63,042 nucleotides of DNA. It comes from Zygnema cylindricum. Taxonomy: Eukaryota; Streptophyta; Zygnematophyceae; Zygnematales; Zygnemataceae. Positions 11,211 through 21,365 of the stretch are shown here, piece after piece. Every line of letters starts with the position of its first letter. Position 1 is the first letter of the stretch. A program made the position numbers and the translations under genes. The DNA lies in the NCBI GenBank assembly GCA_037447655.1, contig JBBHKE010002079.1:1-63042 (forward strand). The letters are read 5' to 3'. The notes below the pieces were generated by a model. The model saw only the letters and a program-made list of their open reading frames with translations, did not search any database and was not told the DNA's origin.

Positions 11211-14200
11211 CTAGTCACTTTTCAATTTTAATCCACAGTTTTCTCTGCAATAAATCAACTTAGGGGAAGGCACTGCTTTTGTCATCATGTCTGCAATCAT
11301 TTCTCTATCAGTTTTATGAACCAGTTTAATAATTTTATTTTCTACCTTCTCTCTGACAAAGTTTAGTCTAATATCCATATGCTTAGCTTTGAAGTGATGT
11401 TTCGGATTAGCTGTAATAGAGATAGCAACTTGATTATCACAAAAAACATTTTGAGTTTCAGACTTCATGAACCCGAGTTCTTCAAGAAAAGATTTAACCC
11501 ACATTAATTCTTTGGTGGCAGCACAGGAAGCCATATATTCAGCCTCTATAGTGGACTGAGCAACTACATTTTGTTGCTTGCTACTCGAGCAACATGCACC
11601 GGATCTAATTTGCAACACATATCCAGTCATACACCGCCTTAAAGGCACATCTCTATAACTGACATCACTCTAGGTGGTGATGTCAGTGTGTTCCCCTCCC
11701 AAATGCAACCATAATTCCCTTTTCCCCACTAGATACCTCATCACCCTTTTGGCAGCCTCCCAGTCTCTCTTTCTTGGTTCATTTAGACTTCTACTAAGGA
11801 CACCTACAGCTGCAGCTATTTCCGGACGGGTACAGTTCATAAAATAAATTAAACTGCCTAGAATCTGCCGATAAGGAATATTTTCCAAAAATTTTCTTTC
11901 TATCTCATCCATCTCATCATTAATGTTCAATATTTCTCTCTCTTCACTCCCCTCAAACACTTTCTTCAAATCCATAGGAGTAGTACATCCGTTTGCCTTT
12001 TCCATCTGAATTTTTTCTAGCATATTACCGATTGCTTTTTTTTTGAGTGAGTCTTATTATTCTATTCCCTCTATCTCTCTCCATCTGAATTCCCAAAATA
12101 TACTTTGCTTCGCCGAGATCTTTCATATCAAAACTGCTTCTAAGATCCCGTTTTTGTTTGTTAATTTTATCTAAGGACTTGCTTAAGACCAACAAATCAT
12201 CCACATATATAGAAATAAATATCACTCTATTCTCATCCTCAAATAAATATATAGAGTGATCTGAACTTATTTAGATATACTCCAAACCGGTCAGAAATTC
12301 GTCTAGCTTTATATTCCATTGTCGCGGGGCTTGCTTAAGCCCATAGAGTGATTTTATCAGTTTATAAACCTTGCTTTCTTCCCCACTTTCCACGAATCCT
12401 TCTGGTTGCCTCATGTAAATTTCTTTTACCAACTCTCCATGCAAAAAGGCCGTTTAAATATCCATCTGGTGTATTTCCATATCCTCTGCTGCGGCTATAC
12501 TTAAAAGGATTATAACAGAAGGAAATATGACAACAGGTGCAAAATTTTCTTCGTAGTCTATCCCCTGTTTCTAAGTATAACCTTTTGCAACTAACCTAGC
12601 TTTGTACCTCTCAATGGTATTATTGGGTTTTAATTTAAGTTTATGAACCCACTTACATCCGATCGGTTTTCGGTCCGGTGGACAATCTACCAACTCCCAT
12701 GTATTGGCTTCCATGATAGAGGCCATTTCTTCATTTATAGCTGTGTCCACCGGCTACTTTCTGGGGTGTTTATTGCCTCTAAGTATGTCTGAGGTTCATC
12801 TGGGTGAGACATCTTTGTGAGTTGGTTATTTACTTGTCTTTTTTGAAGTCGTTTACTACTTCTTCTCCCCCCTTCAAAATCAGACGCCGATATGGAAGGC
12901 ATCCTTGGGTTTCAGTTAGGAAGATTTGCAGCTTCCCTATCTTCCGATTCCGGTGTCTCATCAAGTTCCTCATCAGTTTCCACTTCGTATTGTGGCGTTG
13001 CCTCGGATGTTGTCCTTTCCTTCTTCTCCTTTGGTAGATCTGCAGATTTTTCTTTTTCTCCATCTTCCTTTTCTTCAAAGTCAAAGTCAAAAAACGGATC
13101 CGTTTCAAATCTGATTTTGACTTCCTTATTATATTTGAATGGATCAATGGACTTCTCTTCATTCATCACCACTATGTGTTTTTCCAGAATTATATCTCTC
13201 TTTTTCAAGTCGTTCACTCGGTATCCTTTTGTGCTCTCATCATATCCTACAAGATATCCTGGTTTCCCTCTTCCCTCTAACTTCCATTTAGTCTTATCGG
13301 AATCTAAACTATAAACTTGACTTCCGAACACTCAAACTAGACAAATCAGGCTTTCTTCCTGTCCACCTCTCATACGGAGTTTCCTATTTATTTGCTGAAG
13401 TTAGGACTCTATTTTTGATGAAGTTGGCATAGTTCATAGACTCAGCCCAAAACTGCAGCCCTATCCTCTTGTCACTTAACATACTTCTGGATATATCTTC
13501 TAAATTCTATTCACTTTTTCTGCTACTCCATTTTGTTCCGGATTATAGGGAATTGTTTTCTCATGATGAATTCCTTCTTCTTTAAGATATTCTTCAAATT
13601 CCCTTGAGGTGTATTCTTTCCCATTATCACTTCTTATCTCTTTTATTGAGGTTTCATGTAGCTTTCACTCCATACTTTATACTCTTTGAAACATCTTAAT
13701 ACCTCTGACTTATGTTTGAGAAAGTATACCTTCGTGTATCTAGACCAATCATCTGTGATGGTTAACATCCATCTCTTCCCCCCATGTGAAGCATACCTAG
13801 CAAGTCCCCAAACATCAGTGTGAACTAGATCTAATATTTTCTCTCTCCTAAATATGGTTGCTTTTGGAAACGGAATTATATGAATCTTCTCTTGGGCACA
13901 TCCACTACACTCATCAAAGGTCTCATCATCCTCAAAAGTAATACCCTCCACAATTCTTTTTTTCTTCATTTTCTTTAATCTATCTAGATGCACATGCCCC
14001 AACCTTTTATGCCAAAGCATCATCTCACTTGCACACGAGTAGAGAACACTCTTTTTATTACAAAGAACAATTTTGAACATTCCTTGACTGCCCTTTTCAG
14101 CTATGAAATAAACCTCATTATCAAAGCTTGCTGTGAAGATTCCTTTCCTAGTTCGTGTTTCAAACTCCTTTTCATCTAGGACAGCTGTTGAGACTAGGTT

Positions 14201-15638
14201 ATTGCTAAGATGTGGAATGTAAAGAACATCTGAGAGTGTTACAATTGAGGCCTTTCCATCAACTAGAACCTTCAACTCAGGAGTTCCAACAAGCGTTGTG
14301 GTCTCTACTCTACCATCTCCGTACTTTATCTCAACTGTTGGGATCTTTCTCAGTTTAGTAAACCACCGCTTATATTTGCACATATGCATTGAAGCCCCTG
14401 AGTATATGATCCACCCATCCTCGGGTGGATCCCTCTTACCTCCGAAAGCACACTTTTGTCTCCGTGGAATGTCAACATGTTTTCAGTGTTTTTCGGATCA
14501 AGAAGAAGCTCCTCAAGCTCCTCTTCTGGTTCAATTTTTCCTTCCACTTCCTCATCATGAACTAGGGTCAAGAAAGCCTTTTTCTTTCCTCCATCCCTTG
14601 AGGTTCCTTGACCATCTTTCAGTCGAAGATCTGCAAGTTTGACACAATATGCCATATAGTGTCCAAGTTTCTTACAGAAGTGACATAATCCTCCTCGAGA
14701 AGTTCCTCTCCTATGTCTATAAAATCTGCCACCTCCTTGTCCTCTTCCACCAAAGTTTCGATAGGGATCTTTCCCTCTCTCTTCATCACGCTTCCGCCAA
14801 TCAGCTCCTGCAGACAATGTTTGAACACTTGGACTCCCTCTCCTAAGCTCTATGGTTCTTTCTTTCACTAAAATCATTCCCACTGTGTCATCCTAATTCG
14901 AATTGCTATCTCTTATATCCTGCAATCGGTTAATGATATTCTCATACTCTTCAAGTAGTTTCATCATTAATGTGTTTACTCTTTGTCTCTCGGACCATGA
15001 GTTACCTGCACTCTCTAACTCTCCAAATAATGCTCCTAAATCATTGCAATAATTATTCATACTTCCTCCTTTATAAGTATAAGCTGCAATCTTATTTTCG
15101 GCCAACTGTTGTTGCTGCAATGATCCACTCTTATATTTGTTAACTAGTGATATCCAAATCTGAGATGAAGATTTGACATGCATAAGGGGAATGGCAATGC
15201 CCTTTGCTACACTTTTAAGAATTAAGAGCTTAGCAACCTTGTCTTTGTAGTTCCACTTTTCATACTTTGATCTTTCGGTCTGAACCATTGTCGTCCTTTT
15301 TGGTGGTGCTGCTGCCGGTATCGCCTTCGGCAATGGTGTCACTTAAGTTGCAACTTCTTCCTTTTATCCTTCCATGACAATCTCTTCTCCTTCCTCATCT
15401 TCATCCTCGGAGATGGTGGCAGTTGTTCTACCAACTGTAGAGGCGGAGGTGCCAGAAAAACGTGTTCCTCTCCAAACCCAGGTGGAGGTGGGCATCGAAT
15501 TTGTCCAGACACTATGCCCCATAGATGCTTCTCAAATAGTTCTCCCTCCATCATCATTTCCCAATAAAAAAAGTCTGATCCATCAAATATGGGTACCCAA
15601 AAGGGTGGGCCCATAACCTGAAATTCTGTGGTCTCCAT
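11211..15638 (-). pseudogene. Copia-A2 gag-pol, degenerate
   Basis: This is the same polyprotein as Copia-A1 on the minus strand. The gag frame opens in the LTR at 15638 (METTEFQVMGPP) and reads through the primer-binding site. The zinc knuckle is intact (CHFCKKLGHYMAYC). The protease motif reads YSGAS instead of DSGAS. The reverse transcriptase keeps YVDDLL near 12200, and RNase H keeps FCDNQ. Stops or frameshifts occur near 15340, 14885, 14370, 13640, 12910, 12025 and 11660, so it is inactive. Its downstream end faces Copia-A1. Confidence 0.88.
15604..15618 (-). promoter_or_regulatory. Primer-binding site of Copia-A2
   Basis: GGTTATGGGCCCACC on the minus strand abuts the LTR end at 15619. 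It is the same half-tRNA site as in the other A copies. Confidence 0.8.
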
Positions 15639-16489
15639 TGACCCACAGAATGAGCAGCCTATGTAAAGCCTCTAGGATAATATTTGCCCCTTCCACTTTC
15701 CCACTGAATAAGTGCCGCCCAGGCACACAAATATTCTGACCACCCTCACCCCTGTGAGGACAAGACTCCCTTGAGTCAAACACAAAAAGAATCACTGAAT
15801 TTGCTCCTCTGAGCAGTAAGTTATGGCTGGTCAAAGATGACCTTTATAGTTACAAGCTCTCTTAGAGAGAGGTACCTAAATCTCACTAAGTCTTGCTCTG
15901 CCTAATCACGACTACCTACTGCTAAACCCTAGTCCAATAGGAACACTATATAGTACAAGAAGGTATAATAGGAGATGTACTTATTGTACGGCCATTGTCC
16001 GACATGGTCTACAAGGTGACACCTGTGAAATCGAGAGCCATGGTTCCTCCTCCCATCTTCTCCGGTATCAAATAATGTGGCGCCACGTGGCACCGCGTGA
16101 CGCTATCTCCAAATGACGCTAAAAGCTCACTTTGCATGGCGGCTATAATGCCTGCCGTCCGATCAAAACATATTTTACATGGTTCAAATTTGCGTACATG
16201 CATGAATTGCTCCTTTTCGTTAGTCTGCTGTTAATTAGCTGTCGCGTTAATGTTTATATTCTTACAAAGCCCAGCACGTGTATCGTTTCGTAGCGCCTTA
16301 ATGGTTAAGGCCCTCGGCTAGAGAAAATCTAGAGGTCGTAGCTTCAAATCTAGACCTAGGCATTCTTTTGGTAAAATATCCTCTACCATAAAATCTGCCA
16401 CTTTCTAAATATGGCGGCAGCCATGGCGCGCCTTTGATCCTCACTCTCTTTCTTTAAAGCAAAACTAAAATAGAGAGTGAACTATTAAT
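15619..16489 (-). repeat. Copia-A2 5' LTR, outer end truncated
   Basis: It matches the family LTR but stops at ATTAATTA near 16489, lacking the last 12-15 bases that would end in CAACA. The flank then resumes MITE-1. No target duplication with 3330-3334 is visible. Confidence 0.8.
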
Positions 16490-16592
16490 TAACGTGTAGG
16501 AATATTTAGAATGTCTAATTCTATTTGAGAATTTGCCCAAAAAAACAGGGTACCTCAATTAGCGACCAACACGCTAATAGCGATTCACGGTG
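16490..16592. mobile_element. TA-MITE-1, right part
   Basis: This is the right end of the MITE begun at 2921. It ends with the reversed 22-bp terminus (AGCGATTCACGGTG), followed by TA. Its inner part resembles the right end of the relative at 47912-48410 (AATTAGCGACC against ACCGAATTAG contexts). Confidence 0.7.
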
Positions 16593-19554
16593 TACTCCTT
16601 CACGAATCAATCCATTTTTGCGCCGTCCGATTTCAAATTTGGCAGTGCAGATGTCATTTCGGCAGTTTTCAATGTAGTCCTTTGTCGCTTTGTGCCGTCG
16701 CCGTTTTTCACAAATTGTACCTATTGTACTTTTAGTTGGACCCCTGTCGTCTCCATATAGGTAGAGACGTTGTAATGTTCTTGTACTCCTCTCCTCTGAA
16801 AATTTTCCTTAGAATTTCCTTCTCAGTCCCCTTCTCCTTTTCCAATTTCTCTCAGGCTGCCATAGTCTACCGCCTGCCGTTCGGAGTTCAAACTTAGGCT
16901 CGGAGTTCAAACTTAGGCTCTCTTTTTCTTGCAGTTCAGTTCCCTGCCAAGTTCGTCCTCCTTGTCCTCCTTGGATTCCCTCCTTGTAACTCGCCTCATG
17001 GCTTCCCCTCCGAACCCTAATCTGTGGAGGAGTCGTCTTTTTCTTCTTCCAGACCACGACTTCTGCTATGGCATTAATCTCGGGACTACAATTCTGGGAG
17101 AAATTATGATGTCTCCCACTTGTTTTCAGAAAAAAGTATGGTTCTTTTCCTATCCTCAATTATATAGTGGAAGGTGTCTTTGTTTAAGTTTTGTGTTCTC
17201 CTTCCTTTGACAGCTCACTTCTTGTGCAGCTCATTTCTTGAGCTTTTCTCTTCTGGACATGTTTGAGCACTTACCTCCCTCTAGTAGTTTTAGTTTTTTG
17301 TTTTTGATTTCAGTTTGGATATTGGATTGTGATTTTAGGTTTCAAAATTACTTAATTCCTCCTTTCTAATCACCTTTGCTTTTTGCTCTGTCTTCACTTT
17401 CATAGGTGTGACCGGCTTTACTTCGGCACTTCCCGCACTTTTTTGATGTGGATATTCGGTTTCGGCGTCTGTCACTCAAAGGTAAGATACACTTGTCTTT
17501 GGACTGTTCCAAAACTCTCCACTTGTCGTCCTACAATCATATTTAAATTCTTTGCATTGCCTTATGTCAGTGACTGGATTTATTTTTTTTGAATTTTTTT
17601 AATTTTTGGTGGCGTGATTTGTCTGGTTAATTCCGTTAACGAACGAGACCTCGCCTACTAACTAGTTACACGAAGATTTTTCTCCGTGGCCAACTTCTTA
17701 GAGGGACTATTGGCGTATAGCCATGTGCCTTATGTGATTGAATGGATTCAACTTTTTTCTTTCATTCTTTGACAACTCCACTTTCTGACTTGTGGCTTCT
17801 ACTGCGCTCCCAGTGTCCTCTGAATCTCGGATTTTTGGTGAGTCTTTGAGATTTCTCCTTTTTCTAGATACTTACTCAAAATCTCGGATTTCTGGTGAGT
17901 CTTTGAGATTTCTCCTTTTACTTGATACTTACTCTTTCTATGCTGCTTATTTCCCAGACTTTGTGAGATTTTTTGAGGAGTTTTCTAAGCTTTTACCCTC
18001 AATTGGATTTGAGAATTTATGTTTTTCGTTCTTATAACTTGATTCTTGATCCTTCTGATTCTCCTTATCATTATCTTGATTCTCCTTATCATCCTTTTGA
18101 TCCCTTCTGTGACTAAGCCTCAATTTCCCCTCTTCTCCTTTCTGTTTGGCTGATTTCTGACTGGTGACAGCTGAATCTCCTTCTAATAGTGGACTTCTTT
18201 TCTTTGACGGCCTAATTGTGGACTTGGCCTTTGGCCGACTTGCTATTCTCTCACCGCTTATTTAGAGGAATGGTAAGTTTCCATTCGTCCCACTTTCACA
18301 TGAATCTTTCTAATGGTGTATGAATTACTTATATTTTGGACTCTAGTGACCTCCATTGTTTTGGTCCTCTTGATTTTTGCATTTCAGTGTGAGGAAACTT
18401 ACTGGTTTTGTTTTTTCTCCTAATGCGTTTTTTTCGTTTGTGGACGAATCTTTCTTCTCTACTTTTGAGAATCTATCACGTCCTCCGGATGTAGGTCAAA
18501 CACCTGTAGCATACGTTGGAGCCCTAGGGTATTCCTTAGATTGGAGAGGATTCTGACATACTAAGGAACCGATCGTTGCTTCCTCCATTCGGTGAAATAA
18601 TTTTGTTGAGTGTTTTTTTTCGGTTTTGCTCACGTTGTTGCTGATGATCATCTGATCTTTGTTGTTCAAACTATTGTGAGTAGGTCGCAGTTTGTTTCCC
18701 TTTACTAGCTCTTCATTGAACTCCGTACTCCACTTGTTTCAATTTTTTCCCGTCTCAGCTGAATATCTTTTACCACCTGTTTTCACTAATTGAGTGACAT
18801 GTTGACTTTTATTTTGGAAAAAGACGGTGTTATCTTCTCCACCTTGGTCGAAACCATGAGTTTATTTTATATGACTGATGGTTGTGGCCTCGTCGCTACC
18901 TCTAATTTGAATGTCTGTCATGCCTCTATGCCTTTATGTTTCCCTGTGGCGCTTACCAGTGAGTTTCCACGCTTCCGCATCTGAAAGGTTTTATAATCTC
19001 CATTCCATGTGTTAATTTATAAACTTTGAAACATCTCTAAATTTTCGATTTGATTTCTTCTCGTCTTCCTATCTTTTCGATTTACCAAAAGTTCTTTTCA
19101 TCAGATGTCTCTTTTGTTTTCCGCCCTCTTGTTACGTTCAACAATATCAAGTTTTTAAATTGTTTCTCGAGCCATTGGCTTATTTGAATTTGCTCTTTGT
19201 GTTGTTTTAAGTTTTCAGATTCTGATATGTTTGAGGGTTATGATTCCCCGCGGGAATCAACTAGTGGATGAAGAATAATAGAGGAGAGTGACCCTCTTCT
19301 TGTTGGTGGAGCCGCTGTTTATTGTTTGTCACTTGATGACCGACCTTTTTTTGTAAGTTCGTTCTCCTTGCCTTGTTTTCCCTTCTAATAATGCATTGTT
19401 CTTCACTTTTTTTAGTTGATGATCGCCTTTGGTGATATCTCATAAGCACAAATGTTTTAAATTTGCTTTTCTATTGATGTCAATCTGCTGCAGGGATCGA
19501 CTTGGTGTTGATGATGGTGAGTCTTTTGTCTTTGCTTGGGTGTAGTTTCCTTAT

Positions 19555-19761
19555 TTAGACCCACCCAACCTGTTTAGAGCATTCTCTATCCACAACTTCT
19601 CGCCTACAATGTGCACATCTCCATTGGTAAGCTTTTGCGCCTATCTCCGTGACGGACGTCATATTCGTGACGGACGCGGTTTTGGTTTTGTTGAGTTCTG
19701 CGATGCATGTGCATTTGTTTGTTGTTGATTTTTGATCTGTGTTGTGCACTATGCGTATCAC
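19555..19761 (-). CDS. Short ORF with Cys-pair motif in Copia-G cargo
   Basis: The 68-residue ORF contains TSVTEIGAKAYQWRCAHCRR followed by EVVDREC, a C-x2-C...C pattern after a TEIG strand. This recalls the zinc ribbon in the C-terminal OB fold of replication protein A large-subunit relatives. That is a resemblance by eye only. The equivalent stretch in the other arm of Copia-G (28209-28310) keeps part of the reading (TTNKDTCIIGLN). It lies in the sense of the element. Alternatively it is the antisense of a plus-strand exon framed by TTTAG and GTAAGC. Coding status is unproven. Confidence 0.25.
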   Translation of the reverse strand: MIRIVHNTDQKSTTNKCTCIAELNKTKTASVTNMTSVTEIGAKAYQWRCAHCRREVVDRECSKQVGWV

Positions 19762-20016
19762 GGGGCAACGCTCCTCATTAAAATGACGGAGATGTCTTTT
19801 TCTTTCATAGAAGTTTCAAAAAGTCTACAAATGTTAGTTCAATTTCTAACCTTGTTGAGTTCTGCGATGCCTGTGCATTTGTTTGTTGTTGATTTTTGAT
19901 CAGTGTTGTGCACTATGTATTTCACGGGGCAACGCTCCTCATTAAAATGACGGAGACGTCTTTTTCTTTCACAGAAGTTTCAAAAGGTCCACAAATGTTA
20001 GTTCAATTTCTAAACT
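19690..20016. repeat. Tandem duplication, about 165 bp, in Copia-G internal sequence
   Basis: Two adjacent copies carry GGGGCAACGCTCCTCATTAA and ACAAATGTTAGTTCAATTTC. More diverged single copies lie at about 28110-28264 (inverted) and 28264-28365. The unit is therefore old in the family, and the tandem copy is younger. Confidence 0.7.
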
Positions 20017-20453
20017 TGTTTGTCTCTATGTCTCTCTTTCTCTGTCTCTCTTTCTCTGTTTGTTCTTGCAGACTAAAAGCAAAAAGCAGTAAGAGTCCAC
20101 GTCTCAGTGTGACTCGTTGCTTTCAGTTTTGACCTCAGACTATTTGGCCATCTCCCTCCTCCGTATTACCAGATCTTTCTTAACCAACATCGTGATTGTG
20201 GTTACAAACTGAGTTGTTAAGAATCTATGAAAGGTGTGGGTAGTGAATGGTGTGATAGGCGTTCTAGCCCTCTAAAAGATGATACGTGGGTTTTGAGCAT
20301 GCTTAATTTTCGAGAAAAATAACTCATGGAATTTGATTTGACGTTTGTGGATTTCAGCTTGTGATGTTTTATTTTGTGACACCTCTTAAGCCCCCCTCTT
20401 TCTTAATCTTATTTGCATTCCTCTTTCTCATTGTCTCTTGTAACTGAGTCAAG

Positions 20454-20458
20454 GTTAT
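20454..20458. repeat. Target duplication of Copia-A3 (left)
   Basis: GTTAT here is repeated at 26662-26666 right after the 3' LTR. Removing the element rejoins Copia-G sequence that lines up with the uninterrupted paralogous arm around 27640-27680. Confidence 0.85.
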
Positions 20459-21350
20459 TGTTGAAAAGAGGTAATTAATAGTTCACTTCACTATTTTAGT
20501 TTTGTTTTAAAGAAAGAGAGTAAGGATCAAAAGCGCGCCATGACTGCTGCCATATTTAGAAAGTGGCAATTTTTGCAGTTAAGGGTATTTTGGCTAAAAT
20601 GATGCCTAGGTCTAGATTTGAACCTATGACCTCTAGATTCTTTATACCCTAACGCCTTAACCATTAAGGCATTACGAAACGATACACGTGACGGGTTTCA
20701 TAAATATATAAACATTAACGAAACAGCTAATTAACAGCAAACTAACCAAAAAGAGCAATTTTCTGCATGTACGCGAATATGAACCGTGTAAAATATGTTT
20801 TGATCGAAGGGCCGGCATTATAGCCGCCACGCGAAGTGAGCTTTTTGGCGGCATACGGGTATAGCGTCACGCGGTGCCACGTGGCGCCACATTATTTGAT
20901 ACCGGAAAAGATGGGAGGAGGAACCATTGCTTCCGATATGACAGGTGTCACCTTGTAGACCTTGTCGTACAATGGTTGTACAATAAGTACATCGCCTATT
21001 GTACCTTCTTGTACTTTATAGTGTTCCTATTGGACTAGGGTTTAATAGTAGGTAGTCGTGAGTAGGCAGACCGAGACTTAGTAATATTTAGGTACCTCTC
21101 TCTCTAAGAGAGCTTGTAACTATAAAGGTCATCTTTGACCAGCCATAACTTATTGCTCGGGTGAGCAAATTCAGTGATTCTTTTTGCGTTTGACTCAGGG
21201 GAGTCTTGTCCTCACAAGGGTGAGAGTGGTCAGAATATTTGTGTGCCTGGGCGGCGCTTATTCAGCGGGAAAGTAGAAGGGGCAAATATTATCATAGAGG
21301 CTTTACATAGGCTGCTCATTCTGTGGGTCAATGGAGACCACAGAATTTCA
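20459..21350 (+). repeat. Copia-A3 5' LTR
   Basis: 892 bp, TGTTGA to TTTCA. It contains the hairpin array at 21096-21224 and the antisense tRNA-like block at about 20605-20665. Confidence 0.92.
21096..21224 (+). promoter_or_regulatory. Array of five short hairpins in Copia-A LTR
   Basis: Five consecutive stem-loops: CTCTCTC-TAA-GAGAG; GGTCA-TCTT-TGACC (21127-21140); TTGCTC-GGGT-GAGCAA (21153-21168); GACTC-AGGG-GAGTC (21192-21205); CTCAC-AAGG-GTGAG (21211-21224). The second and fourth, and partly the third, recur in the otherwise different LTRs of Copia-B and Copia-F, with compensatory changes. The place is probably R-U5, hence in the transcript. Confidence 0.6.
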
Positions 21351-21365
21351 GGTTATGGGCCCACC
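21351..21365 (+). promoter_or_regulatory. Primer-binding site of Copia-A3
   Basis: GGTTATGGGCCCACC directly follows the LTR. It is complementary to the anticodon arm of initiator tRNA-Met, and its ATG at 21355 begins gag. Confidence 0.85.

Larger units (their letters stand above)
16594..20458 (-). other. Copia-G internal region with gene-like cargo
   Basis: There is no pol or gag here. The last 800 bases match, inverted, 27660-28373 in the other arm of Copia-G, so they belong to that family. On the plus strand the region is T-rich with many GTAAGT- and TTGCAG-like signals and a pyrimidine-rich leader before an ATG at 16998 (MASPPNPNLWRSR), as in a plant gene with introns. On the minus strand are short lysine-rich ORFs. 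I cannot decide which strand was coding. It may be a captured host gene carried by a non-autonomous LTR element. Confidence 0.35.

Noticed and set aside
12804-13314. Plus-strand ORFs up to 140 residues rich in Ser/Phe.
   Set aside because: They are antisense shadows of the acidic spacer in Copia-A2 integrase. The same shadows occur opposite A1 and A3.
3330-16494. A 5-bp target duplication around the Copia-A pair.
   Set aside because: Left flank ACCTC and right flank ACGTG do not match, and the right LTR end is missing.
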